Below are positions 54,214 to 63,668 of a stretch of 64,000 bases of DNA, piece after piece (position 1 is the stretch's first letter; each line of letters begins with the position of its first letter). The stretch lies in NCBI GenBank assembly GCA_902651635.1, contig CACRSC010000015.1, forward strand, positions 631,779 to 695,778, in the 5' to 3' direction. The notes beneath the pieces are model-generated. The model saw only the letters and a program-made list of their open reading frames with translations. It searched no databases and had not been told where the DNA came from. A program made the translations under genes and the position numbers. Source of the DNA: Mastigamoeba balamuthi. Taxonomy: Eukaryota > Evosea > Mastigamoebida > Mastigamoebidae.

Positions 54214-56059
54214 AGTAGTGACGAAACCTCCCCTCAGATTTAAAAATGCGCCCCTGGCGGCTGATTCGTGGAGGTTTAGTGTACGTGCCAGGAAAAAGTC
54301 TGTCAGGATTCTGCGAGTTTGTTAAGAAAGGTCGGTTGGGTATTCCTAGTGCAGGCCTCCGTCTGCGTGTTTCACCGAGTCTCTTCCCGGCTCGGCCGTG
54401 CGGTGTATCCCCCCAGCGCGCCCGCGTCCAACGCCGCCTCGAGGCTCCGGCCCGGCTGCGCTCCCGGCGCGAAGCACGGCCCACGCCCGCCAGCGCTCAG
54501 GAACTTGGATGGAAATCAGTGCTAGGTTTTTTTCAGGTATTCTTGTTCTCTTCCTCGTTTTCAAGCAGATATCTAGGTACCTCCAATGATCTCATCTTTG
54601 ATTACCGCCAAAATCTCAGACAGACCCATCCCAAAACTCGTGGTGATGAGTAAGCCCGCTTTTTCGCCGCCCTCGCTGCGCTGCCACTTCTTCTCGGGGG
54701 CAAAACTCCCACCCGCGCCCGCGGCCAGGTTTTTTCGGGGCCGCCGCTCAGAATGACCCTTGGCGGCCCCGTCGGCGCCGAGTCAGCACACGCACACGGG
54801 ACCCATCGGGCCCCCGCGCGCCGCGTTCCGCGCTCGTCGCTGACGGTTCAGGAACGGCGGTGCGGGCGAAATTCACGTCATCGGGGTGTACAACGCGGGG
54901 AGGGAGCGTGGGGACCCCGCGGGAGCGCGCCACCCGGTGCGCTGGGTTCCTTACATTGCGTATAGGCGCGCGGCACGGCCCGTGGCTCGGGGGTGGGCGT
55001 CGGGGGTCTGTTTCGCGTCGCGACACGTGTGGTCCAGAAGAGGCCTTTCTTTCTTTACTCGATTTGCCCTCAGAATTCGGGCCCGTGCGCGCGGTCAGGG
55101 ACAGGGCTGGACTCGGTCTCGGCGCTGCTAGCTAGTGGCGTGGAGCGTGCCCCGGGCCTGGCCTCCCGCCGCGGCGCTGAGCTGCAGTTGTTTTTTTACG
55201 CTTTGTATGTTCCTTTGCTTTTTGCCTGAGGATTAGTGAGTGGCTGTTGACTTTTACGTTGACTGGCGGGTGTCTTTGGCGCGTTTTCTCTCACATGGCG
55301 GTGCTCGACAGTCATCGCACGCGCTCAACAGTCATCGCACGCGCTCAACAGTCATCGCACGCGCTCAACAGTCATCGCACGCGCTCAACAGTCATCGCAC
55401 GCGCTCAACTGTCAGACGCCGACAGCATGCGAGAGAAAGGCCGTTGCGTCGCACCAGCGCCTACACACGGGATGCTGCCGTTGTGGGACGTGTGACGAGG
55501 GGCGCGGTGGTGTGAGCCGGAACGATTGGCGAAGAACGCGTCCGTCCACAGAGCTCTCAATCGAACGCCAGCCCAGCAGGCGGTGTGCATACAGCACTCG
55601 GACATCTCACAACTACACCTGGTCATACCACACGAGACATCTCGGGGCAACAGGGGGCTGGAATACGCATACGCCAGAAAGGGTATACATCACGTTTTTC
55701 GCGGTGTATGCGCTGGGGATGGGATTTCCATTATTCCGATCGATTTCCATCGATCGACCCTTTCTTTTGTTGTTGTCTCAGATTCTCTCGGGTTTTCTTG
55801 TCTTTAGATTTGTTTGAGCGAGATTCTTCCCGGTTTTGAAAGTCAGAATGGCATGAGTGGCTACAATGTAACAAGGATAGAAGGCCAGCCACCTCTCCAC
55901 ATATCGGTACATAAATGTCCGTATAGGAGAAAGCCAATTCATCATCTGTTCGAACCAGAAGGATCTGAAAGTTTAGCTGCTCCCGAGACGCGTTTTATCG
56001 ACCGACTCGAAAACGTCATATTATGGGCTCAACAAACAGTCCCTGACTGCCCCTTTTTT
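54214..56059. other. Long intergenic region, no gene seen
   Basis: About 1.85 kb, the largest gene-free stretch outside the duplicated region. It contains a 20-bp minisatellite (55301-55414), a short inverted repeat CGATCGA..TCGATCG at 55737-55756 and an E2F-like ACCGCCAAAAT near 54603. Open frames are short or lack an ATG and look like noise. Confidence 0.5.
55301..55414. repeat. 20-bp minisatellite, about 5.7 copies
   Basis: Unit GCGCTCAACAGTCATCGCAC. One degenerate copy (55301-55320), four perfect copies (55321-55400) and a partial copy. The perfect identity suggests recent expansion. Confidence 0.95.
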
Positions 56060-57302
56060 TCACTGCGCGTCCTCCTCGCTCTCGCTGTCGCTGCTCTGTG
56101 CGAGGTGCTCCTCCCATTTGGCCGGGTGTCTCCTGTCGCTCTCGCCCGAGTCGCCCGATTCGTCCGGCAGTGCCGCGCCCGCGCAGTTCCGCCCCACTTC
56201 GCCGCCCGACGATGATGCTGGCGCTGCACGGCGCATGCGCTTACGCGGCACAGACGACACGGCCCCGCCTTCCTTGTACTGCACGTCGGGGCACCTCTCC
56301 TCCCAGAACCCAATCGCTGTGCGCCAGGCGTTTAGTTCCGGCGGGACGCAGTGGGCGACGCACAGACGAGCATTCCCGACTCAATGTCCTTGAAGACGAC
56401 TTTGCTGTGCTTCAGGAAGAAGCCTGTGTACTCGCCGCGCACCCCGGCAACGCGGAACGTCGCGATGGCGCCCGAGTGAGTGCCACACGACTTGCAGAAG
56501 ACCTTGGCGATCAAGTCCGGGTTCTCGGAGCTCCTCTCGTGCTGGGCAAGCACGAAACACCTGTCCAGTTCCGAGGTCACCGACACAATGTCTGGCGGTA
56601 CGACGACGCCAACGTCAGACAGCGCGCGGAAACCAGGCAGAGCAAACACGACGGGGACTCACGGAACGTCGTGTCGCCCTCTTTCAATGGGAACACGTCG
56701 TACTCGGTGGCCAGAGACTCCATGCAGAACCTGATGCGGTGTTGAGGCCTCGGCATCCTCACAAACGAGCAGCGCACCGGCAGTGGACCGTGAAGGAGGC
56801 GGGCCTCGTGGGCACACCGGTGAGCGGCGGCAGCGACAGGTTGTACCGCGTCAGGCCCCTCACGTTCTCCCTCAGCGCGCGCTGCTGCTGCTGCCTCCCC
56901 GACGCCGCGAACAGTCTCCTGATCTCATCGTCCATCTACAGAGCCCTTAGGGAACCAACTCCTCCCCTCACTTGGGCGCGGCGGGCGAGGCACCTCCCGG
57001 GGGCGCAGGGCGACGAGCCGCTGCACGTCGGCGCCGCGGGTGAAGAAGCTGTCGGCGAACAGCGAGATGCGCTCGCGCCACTGCACGGGCGTGCGCTTGC
57101 GGTTGTACGAGACGGGCGGGGGGTTGCCGGGGTCGTCCCAGCGGAGCTGCCACTTCGGGTCCGCCGCGACGAGCTGCGCCTCCGCGAGGCCCAGCGCGTG
57201 GTTCATGAGAATCGCGCGGAACGTGCGGAACATCCTAGGCAGCCCGCTGGTGTCCCGCATGAACACCTGCCGCTCGGCGTCAAAGTCAAAGCCGTCCTCC
57301 AT
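56060..57302 (-). CDS. Protein with RIG-I C-terminal-domain-like zinc module, no helicase
   Basis: ATG at 57302 (MEDGFDFDAERQVFMRDTSG). Exons join in phase: ALRPRE/MDDEIRRLF, GDTTF/HIVSVTSELD (phase 1) and SGMLV/SIGFWEERC (phase 1), ending SDSESEEDAQ at 56060. The central part has two Cys pairs, VHCRC and VFCKSCGTHSG, about 80 residues apart, then KHSKVVFKDIESGMLV and a Trp. Order, spacing and the V..DI.SG..W block resemble the RIG-I/MDA5 C-terminal regulatory domain (zinc-binding, binds RNA ends). No DExH helicase is encoded; the first ~100 residues are not recognised. The C-terminus is acidic with a basic KRMRRA segment. The resemblance is by eye; a Mis18/Yippee-type zinc fold is an alternative. 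Confidence 0.55.
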
Positions 57303-57377
57303 CACGTTGGTGACCCCCCCGCTCGCAGCGCGCAAAAAGAAGACAGGACCCTGGATGGGCCGAGATTGATTGCTCAC

Positions 57378-57386
57378 AAAATATCT
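57378..57386. promoter_or_regulatory. AAAATATCT element in a 91-bp divergent promoter
   Basis: AAAATATCT lies between the start codons at 57302 (-) and 57394 (+), 8 bp before the latter. It is identical to the plant evening element bound by SHAQKYF-type MYB proteins. Confidence 0.4.
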
Positions 57387-57393
57387 TGTCGCG

Positions 57394-58120
57394 ATGATGA
57401 GACCGGCGCCGCGTGCGAGGCCCGCTAGCGGGATGCCGGCGAGGGCCGCCGCGCTGTCGGCGACCGGGCATCCGTCGTCGCTGTCTGGGACCACCAGGCT
57501 GGCGTCGGTCCCGTCCTCCGCGCTCCTGCTGGCGCGCTGTGAGCAGTGGCGCTACATCGACGCCCTGGCCGACCGATCGCACGCTGCCCAGCTCGCCTCT
57601 GTCACGCGCGAGTTCGAGACGGCGCTCGCCTACATCGCGCAGCTCGAAGGCACGATCCCCCCCCGACGTGCCGTATTGCACACGGCTCAACAGAGACGGG
57701 ACGACAGACGTGTGCGTGGGGCTAGAGACCAAAGTGCAGCTCGGGCGCGTGTCCGCGGCCCTCGCGAGCGTGCTGGCGGCCGAGCGCCCGCTGGCGTCGT
57801 ACGTCTCCACGCTGGACGACGCCCTCTGCGCCGTCCGGAGCGCGATGAGCGCCCTGACGCGGGCCAGCAACCGCCTGATCTCGTCGGGCATCGCCCTCGA
57901 CGACCCTGCGGCCCTCGACGACGCGCTGACCAAAGAGGCGGCGAGCTCGACGCTCGACGCGTCGGGGGTGGCAGAAGCCCTGAGGAGGCTCGCGCAGGCG
58001 CTCGAGGAGCAAGCGGACGAGACCAAGCGCGCCGCGGAGCTCGAGCGCAAGCGGGCGGAACTGAGGCGCAGGGAACTGTGCCTGCGCTCCCACCTCGAGC
58101 TAATAAATGGCGCCATCTGA
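57394..58120 (+). CDS. Coiled-coil protein of unknown function (frame change at a C run)
   Basis: ATG 57394 (the next ATG follows directly). The first frame gives a Pro/Ser-rich leader, then CEQWRYIDALADRSHAAQLA and FETALAYIAQLEGTIPP. At eight consecutive C (57657-57664) the natural reading moves to another frame, DVPYCTRLNRDGTTDVCVGL, and continues to LELINGAI at 58120. Seven C would make one open frame, so the run is probably one base long by sequencing or assembly error; any intron here would be only about 27 nt. The second half is mostly helical (LTRASNRLISSGIALDD, then a Glu/Arg/Leu-rich coiled-coil RRLAQALEEQADETKRAAEL). No family recognised. It converges on the histone-fold gene (45 bp between stops). 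Confidence 0.65.
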
Positions 58121-58165
58121 CGTGTGCGGTTTTATTCTGAACAACGGGCGCGGGCGCCGGTGCCG

Positions 58166-58402
58166 CTACTGGTCGGGGAAGAGGCGGGGGATGAGCTCGG
58201 CGGTGGCCTGGTTCAGGTGGTCGCTCTTGACGAGCTTCGAGCCGTCTTCCTGCGCGATCTGCTCGGCGCGCTTCAGCACCTCGGTGAACATGCGCGCGAC
58301 CTGCGCGGTGATCACGTGCTCCATCCCGCGCGACATCTTTGTCGCCAGGTGATCGCGCGCATACCTGCGCGTAGTGGTGATCGCCTTCGCGTACTTGCCC
58401 AT
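58166..58402 (-). CDS. Small histone-fold protein, CENP-X/MHF2-like
   Basis: Single exon, 78 residues from ATG 58402 (MGKYAKAITTTRRYARDHLA). The sequence MSRGMEHVITAQVARMFTEV, LKRAEQIAQEDGSKLVKSDH, LNQATAELIPRLFPDQ has the helix-strand-helix-strand-helix pattern of a histone fold. Its C-terminus (KLVKSDHLNQATAELIPRLF) resembles CENP-X/MHF2, which also ends in a short helix with a conserved leucine-rich stop. CENP-X pairs with CENP-S in kinetochores and in Fanconi-anaemia fork repair. The length fits. The basic N-terminus could contact DNA. The histone fold is likely; the CENP-X identity is tentative, and CENP-W or NF-Y-type proteins are alternatives. A GATATC motif lies about 40 bp upstream. 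Confidence 0.65.
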   Translation of the reverse strand: MGKYAKAITTTRRYARDHLATKMSRGMEHVITAQVARMFTEVLKRAEQIAQEDGSKLVKSDHLNQATAELIPRLFPDQ

Positions 58403-58679
58403 CGTACAGCAGACCGGGGAAGATTTTCTGTTCTACTGAGATATCGCAGAAATCTGCATAGAATCTTTCTCACTGCTAGTGGCGAGAGCCGCCTGCGAGA
58501 CTTGCTGTGTTGATTGTCAGCTGGACCACTCTGCCAGCAAAGGGTATTAAGGACACCTCACACTCGAAGAGCAAGAACATTATGAACATCAACATACATG
58601 CCATCACGTAAATGCCTTTGGATTGGCAACTGCAAGTCGATGCATTCAGTTTCCAGGCCGGGTGAGGCTTTTTGTGGCC

Positions 58680-59294
58680 TCAGACATCCCTCAGCGACTC
58701 GAAATAATGGATGAGCTCTTGCATACTGTGCACAGTGACACTGGTCGTTGTGCCAGGGAGCTTCTTGGGGTTGAACCAAATGGCATCGATGCCTGCGGCA
58801 GCTGTAGGCAGCACATCCTTGGCAAGTGTGTCGCCAATCATGACCGCGTCTCCCGGCGCCACGTGCAGTTCTGCAGCCACGTATTTGTAGAACTCCTCGC
58901 CCTTGGGGAGTCCCGTGTTGCGCTGGCAGAACACCCGCTGCTCAAAGTACTTGTCCAGACCCACGCGTGCCAGCGCTCCGACAATCTGCTTTGCATCGCT
59001 CACAGCTGCGCCCGTTGCGATGTAGAGGCGGCGGCCAGTGGAACGCAGAAACTTGAGTGCGTCCTCAGCCCCCTCTACCGCGTAGACCTGGTCCCAGTCG
59101 ACCATCGCCCCGGGCTTGCCAGGCACGTCCAGCATGAGGGTGTCCCCCCAATCGAACAACACCGTCGGGTACTTCATCCGGTGCGGGGCTGCTTTTGTCT
59201 GTTGAGGTGTCCTCGTCGCCGGTGTTTTCTGGCCGCCCAGATATTGCCGGATACTGGAATCTTTTGATTGCGTTGCGGTCGAATCTTCAAACAT
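58680..59294 (-). CDS. HAD-superfamily hydrolase
   Basis: Single exon, 204 residues from ATG 59294 (MFEDSTATQSKDSSIRQYLG); the ATG at 59176 (MKYPTVLFDWGDTL) would give the bare catalytic domain. Motif I is LFDWGDTLMLD: the nucleophile Asp is present, while the usual second Asp at +2 is Gly, a variant seen in some HAD families. Motif II IATGAA, a motif III Lys region (NTGLPKGEEFYKYV) and motif IV VMIGDTLAKDV follow in order, with GIDAIWFNPKK after. The small cap and length resemble soluble phosphoglycolate-phosphatase-like enzymes that dephosphorylate small metabolites; the substrate is unknown. The first ~40 residues are Ser/Thr/Gln/Lys-rich and could be a targeting or disordered leader. Confidence 0.88.
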   Translation of the reverse strand: MFEDSTATQSKDSSIRQYLGGQKTPATRTPQQTKAAPHRMKYPTVLFDWGDTLMLDVPGKPGAMVDWDQVYAVEGAEDALKFLRSTGRRLYIATGAAVSDAKQIVGALARVGLDKYFEQRVFCQRNTGLPKGEEFYKYVAAELHVAPGDAVMIGDTLAKDVLPTAAAGIDAIWFNPKKLPGTTTSVTVHSMQELIHYFESLRDV

Positions 59295-59525
59295 TGCCGC
59301 GCGCGCTAACTCCACCGCTCGCGCAACCGCCAGTGCCGAGTGCACGCTCGCACTGAAGACCAACCTTGCTCACCGTCGACGACCCCGTACGCCGGGGCGC
59401 CGCACCCCGGCCCTTTCTTCCGTTTTTTTTTCCGACTCGGTCGGCTTGTCTGACAAATTTGCCGCCTCGCCCCTGACAGGACAGGGCGCACCCCCTGCGA
59501 ACCCACGGCGCACGAACCACACGAA

Positions 59526-62500
59526 ATGTCAGAGGCCGCGGCTGTGGGCGGCTGCGCGGCGGCCGCGGAGGCGGAGGCGAGCGACGACCAGGTGTGGGCG
59601 GCCCTGAGGGAGGAGCTGTCCACGCGCGAGCGGGCGCTGGTGGTGGAGTATACGTCGCGCTCGCCCGAGTTCCACACGCTCTGCGCCGAGATAGCGCTCT
59701 TCCGCAAGGTGCCCGCCCGCTCGCGCGCTCTCCCCGACGACCCCCACCCGCCGGGCGCTGACAAGTGCCTCGAAACGGGACTGATCGTCGCCGAAGGCGG
59801 TGCTGGAAGAGATGTCTGAGGAAGGACGGTTCGAGCTGGAGAGGAGAGAAGCGGCGTCTCTGCTGACCAATTTGACCCGCGCGCTCGCGTCGAATTGGGA
59901 GCCTGCGGACCCTTCACACCGCGCGCAGCTCCGGCCCTTCATGCAGTCGTTGCTCGAGGTCGGCACCTCCCACCCCCCCCACCCCCTCTTCTCACCGCAG
60001 ACTCGTCCTGCTCTATCTTGCCCCCCTCCTCCCCACTTCTGTTTCCTTTCTTTGTTTTCGTGGGATATTCTGCAATAGCTGACTTGCAGCGCCCGCATCA
60101 CGTCAATCCTATCTTTCTCTGCTTGGTAGCTGTTCTTGTCCGGGGAAGAGCCCAAAAGAGACCCAGACGCCCCGCTGCTGCTCGACCTGGGCGGTGCCGA
60201 CTCCGCCCCTCCGCCCCCGCGCAAGATCCACCACATCAACCGCCCGCTGCCAGTACGCACCCCGCACTCCCGCTATCTTCCACTCTCTATCTCCCCTGTG
60301 TGCCGCCAATCCCCGTTGTCGGTTGTGCGTCTAACCGACGGGATCCGCTGCAAGTCGCCCATGTCGAGAGTGATGTCCGTCCCCGCTCGGAACCTGAGCA
60401 GCCCGCCGTCCGCCACGTCGTTTGCCCCGGTCGCCCCGGGCTCGGGCTCGGGCTCGCCCCGCATCTCCATCGAGGGCCCCAAGGCGTCCAAGATGCCGCA
60501 GACGCCGACCGGAGCGCCAGCGGCGTCGCCAGTCCCGTCGCAGTCGCCCCCGCCCCCGCCGGTCCCCAGGCCCGCAAGCGTCAAGCTGGCCTCGGGGCCC
60601 CCGCCGCCGCGCCCAGCGCCCCGACCGGCGTCGCAGACGCTGGCGCCGCCGCAGTCGTCGCCGGCGTCCAAGGCGCCGCTGTCGCCCGACATGTCGCCGA
60701 GGTCGAGGACGATGCCCGACGCGGCGCCGCTGGACGAGGAGCCCGAGTACCCGGCGTTCGACGCGAGGAAGAGGTTCGCCACCATCGGAGGAGGAGTGCG
60801 GCGCCGCCAGGCGGTGGTACAGTTCCCCCTGGTGCTCCTAATTATAACGAACCGCACACGCATCAACTGACATGCACTACCCCGCACCGCGGCCAATTTC
60901 ATTTGCAAGGTGTCAGGGGCCCCCGAGGAGCCGGCGCAGGGGCAGAAGAAGATATCGCCCCTCACCGCGGAGATGCTGCGCCCACTCACCGCCACGCTGA
61001 TGAAGGGGGCGAAACCGCCTCTGGTACTCCCGACTTTCCCCTTCCAACGTTCTACTCACAAACCGGGGATCCCGTGCCAGAAATCGTTGGGGAACGCAGT
61101 GCCTGTCTTCCCCGTCGCCATGCCAACCGTGGTGGACGACAGGCCGTCGTGCGAGGAGAAGGATAAGGAGAAGGAGAGAAAGAAGGTTAGCCAAATCCCC
61201 CATGCGAACGCGCACAGAAAGTCTCATTTCTCAGCGGCCCAAGAGCGACGAGGGGAGCATCATGAGGAAGCTTGGGTTCGGAAAGAAGTCCAACAGCCGC
61301 GATCGCCTCCCGATCCCAAGTGCAGCGCACTCGAGCGCTCCATGCCTCTCACGCACCTGGATAGACTTCGACCAGGCTGTCTCCGAGTTGCAGGAGTCGC
61401 AGCAGCAGCACGCAGATCCCGACCAGCAGCGCGTGAGGGGCTTCACTGTGGCATCCAAGGCCGAGATGGACAAGAGGAAGGACAAGGAGGACGTGCGCCA
61501 AGAGAGGGCCATGTCGCTCAAGCGATCGGACGCCGCTCACCTGGAGCTGTTGGCCGCTGCTGCCGCCGCCTCCGATTCGCAGAGCGAGAACACGCCGCCG
61601 AGAGAGCACACGGTCACTCTGCAGCAGCCGACCAAACTCCAGCCAAGCCTCCAGCTCGAGGGAGTCAGCAGGCGGGAGCACATCGAACACGAAATTCTCG
61701 TCACGGAGCAGTCGTACGTGGAGGGACTGCGCATCGCGCTCGAGGCACGCCAACACTGCAACCGACAATTCCCCGATGCACTGATGACAATTTTTTCAGA
61801 TCTATGAGGCCCCGCTGAGGCAACAGGAACCCCCGATCGTGATCAAGGAGGAAATTGACACGGTGGGTGCCTGGGTGTATTGCCCAGAAAGCTGACAGCA
61901 GCATTGCAGATGTTCGGGAACCTGAAACTGTTGTACAAATTCCACGTGGAGCTCCTGAAGAACCTGACGGCCAAGGTGGACCCGGTCGGGAAGATCTTCG
62001 TGCGCGTCACGCCGTTCTTCAAGAACTACGCTGACTACGGCAAGGTCTGGCTCTCCTCTCTGCCTTGCGACCCCATTCACTCGCACTAAACCCACCCGCC
62101 GAACAGACGTTCGACGAGGCGTCCGGGATCCTGCAAAGGCTCAAGAAAGAAAACGCGCTCTTCAGGCAGTTCCTCGAGAAGCAGGGCAAGCTGCACTCGG
62201 AGGTGGTAACGCTCGACCACCTGTCGTCGCTGCTCATCACGCCCATCCAACGAATCCCTGTGCGCAAGCCCAGTCGGTCTGGCTCGCCCTGACGTCCGTG
62301 CCTTCAAACAGCGGTACAACCTGCTCCTCATGGACCTGCTCAAGAACACGGAGGAGACGAACCCCGACTACGCCAACATCAAGAAATGTGTGTATCTTTG
62401 CCGTGCAAACGTCCCGTCTCGTCTGACTCGAACGACGCTCAGCTCTCGACCTCATGAAGTCCGTTGCGGACGTAGTGAACAGCAGCGTCAAGTACGGCGA

Positions 62501-63596
62501 GAACATCAACAACCTTCTGAGGATTCAGCAGAGCCTCACCTTCCCCAAGGAGATCAACCCACGAGTAAGCAACCCTACGATCTTCTCTCGCCCTTCTGCT
62601 CACACTCGGCCTTTGCAGTACCACCAGGACTTCATTCAGCCGCACCGGCAGTTCATCAAGGAGGGTGAGATGGTCGGGATCCTTCGGGGGAACAAGAAGT
62701 GCCACATCATGCTCTTCCTGTTCAACGACTGCCTGATCGTCGCCAAGAAGAAGCGGAGAGGCACCGTCCTGATGTTCAAGATGCAGGTGTCGCTGGAGAC
62801 GGTGTTCGTGGAGGAGAGCAAGATGACCGAGGGCGACCTGTGCAGCTTCGCCATACAGACGCCTGGCAGGAAGATCCTCCTCTTCTGCACCAAGGAGGAG
62901 CGCACAGAGTGGTTTCAGACCATCACTAGGTACCGCGACGACCAGATGGAGCGCGAGGGTCAGAAGATCGTTCTCCGCCTGCTGCACAAGACCCCCTCTG
63001 CCTCGAACAGCTCCTCCATGCACGCGGGGGCACTCGGCGACCAGCTGTCGCCGTCGCACAGGGACTCTGTCTCGCCGTCCCCTCCGCCCCAGCACATGCT
63101 CGAGAGGAGGTCTTTGTCGCCGCAGCTGCACTGTGATGACGACACCTCCACCGAGGACGGCGTTGAGAGAACCGACGGGACTATGACGCCGCCTCCCGAC
63201 CACGTCGACGCCCAGAAGGAGTCTGTGGAGGAGCTGCAGCTCAAGCAAACCGAGGTCGACTCTTCCGCCGCGGAAGCTGGGGACCGATCGAGCACGTCGA
63301 GCACCCCGCGAGGAGAAGACGCATCCAAGGGCGCAGCAGAGGAGGCCTCGCCCGATGCTGCCTCGGCGCCTGCAGCAGCGGGCGCGTCCGGTGCTGGGGA
63401 CGCTGCATCTGCAGCCTCGGGGGGCTCCGCACAGCAAGAACAGCAATCACAGCCAAAGCAGGAGCCGGCGCCTGGCAGCGACAAGGCGCCGGCAGCCCCC
63501 GCGCAGCAACCTCCAGAGACTCCCAAGTCGCCGCTGGAATCGGCAAAGGAGGGCAGCGGGCAGCCCAAAGCAGAGTCCTCCAAAGCAACGTCATAG
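59526..63596 (+). CDS. Rho guanine-nucleotide exchange factor with DH-PH module
   Basis: ATG 59526 (MSEAAAVGGCAAAAEAEASD). Multi-exon gene of about 3.5 kb of coding sequence. N-terminal exons are helical (LEEMSEEGRFELERREAASL), followed by a long Pro/Ser-rich linker (60330-60740). The DH domain spans about 61680-62560: HIEHEILVTEQSYVEGLRIA, FGNLKLLYKFHVELLKNLTA, LITPIQRIP and RYNLLLMDLLKNTEETNPDY, carrying the conserved block before the final helix. The PH domain follows (EGEMVGILRGNKKCHIMLFL through WFQTITRYRDDQ with its C-terminal Trp). The tail is Ser/Pro/Gln/Ala-rich. DH-PH proteins load GTP onto Rho/Rac/Cdc42 GTPases at membranes to organise actin. Intron positions in the linker are not all resolved. 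Confidence 0.92.
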
Positions 63597-63668
63597 ACAG
63601 CAATAATCCCCATCGACCCTCCCGAACTTCAATAGACTTGTCTTGATTCCCCCCTTGCCGTTAAGACA

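Noticed and set aside
55301-55414. CRISPR-like array
   Set aside because: Units are contiguous 20-bp tandem copies without unique spacers, and the genome is eukaryotic.
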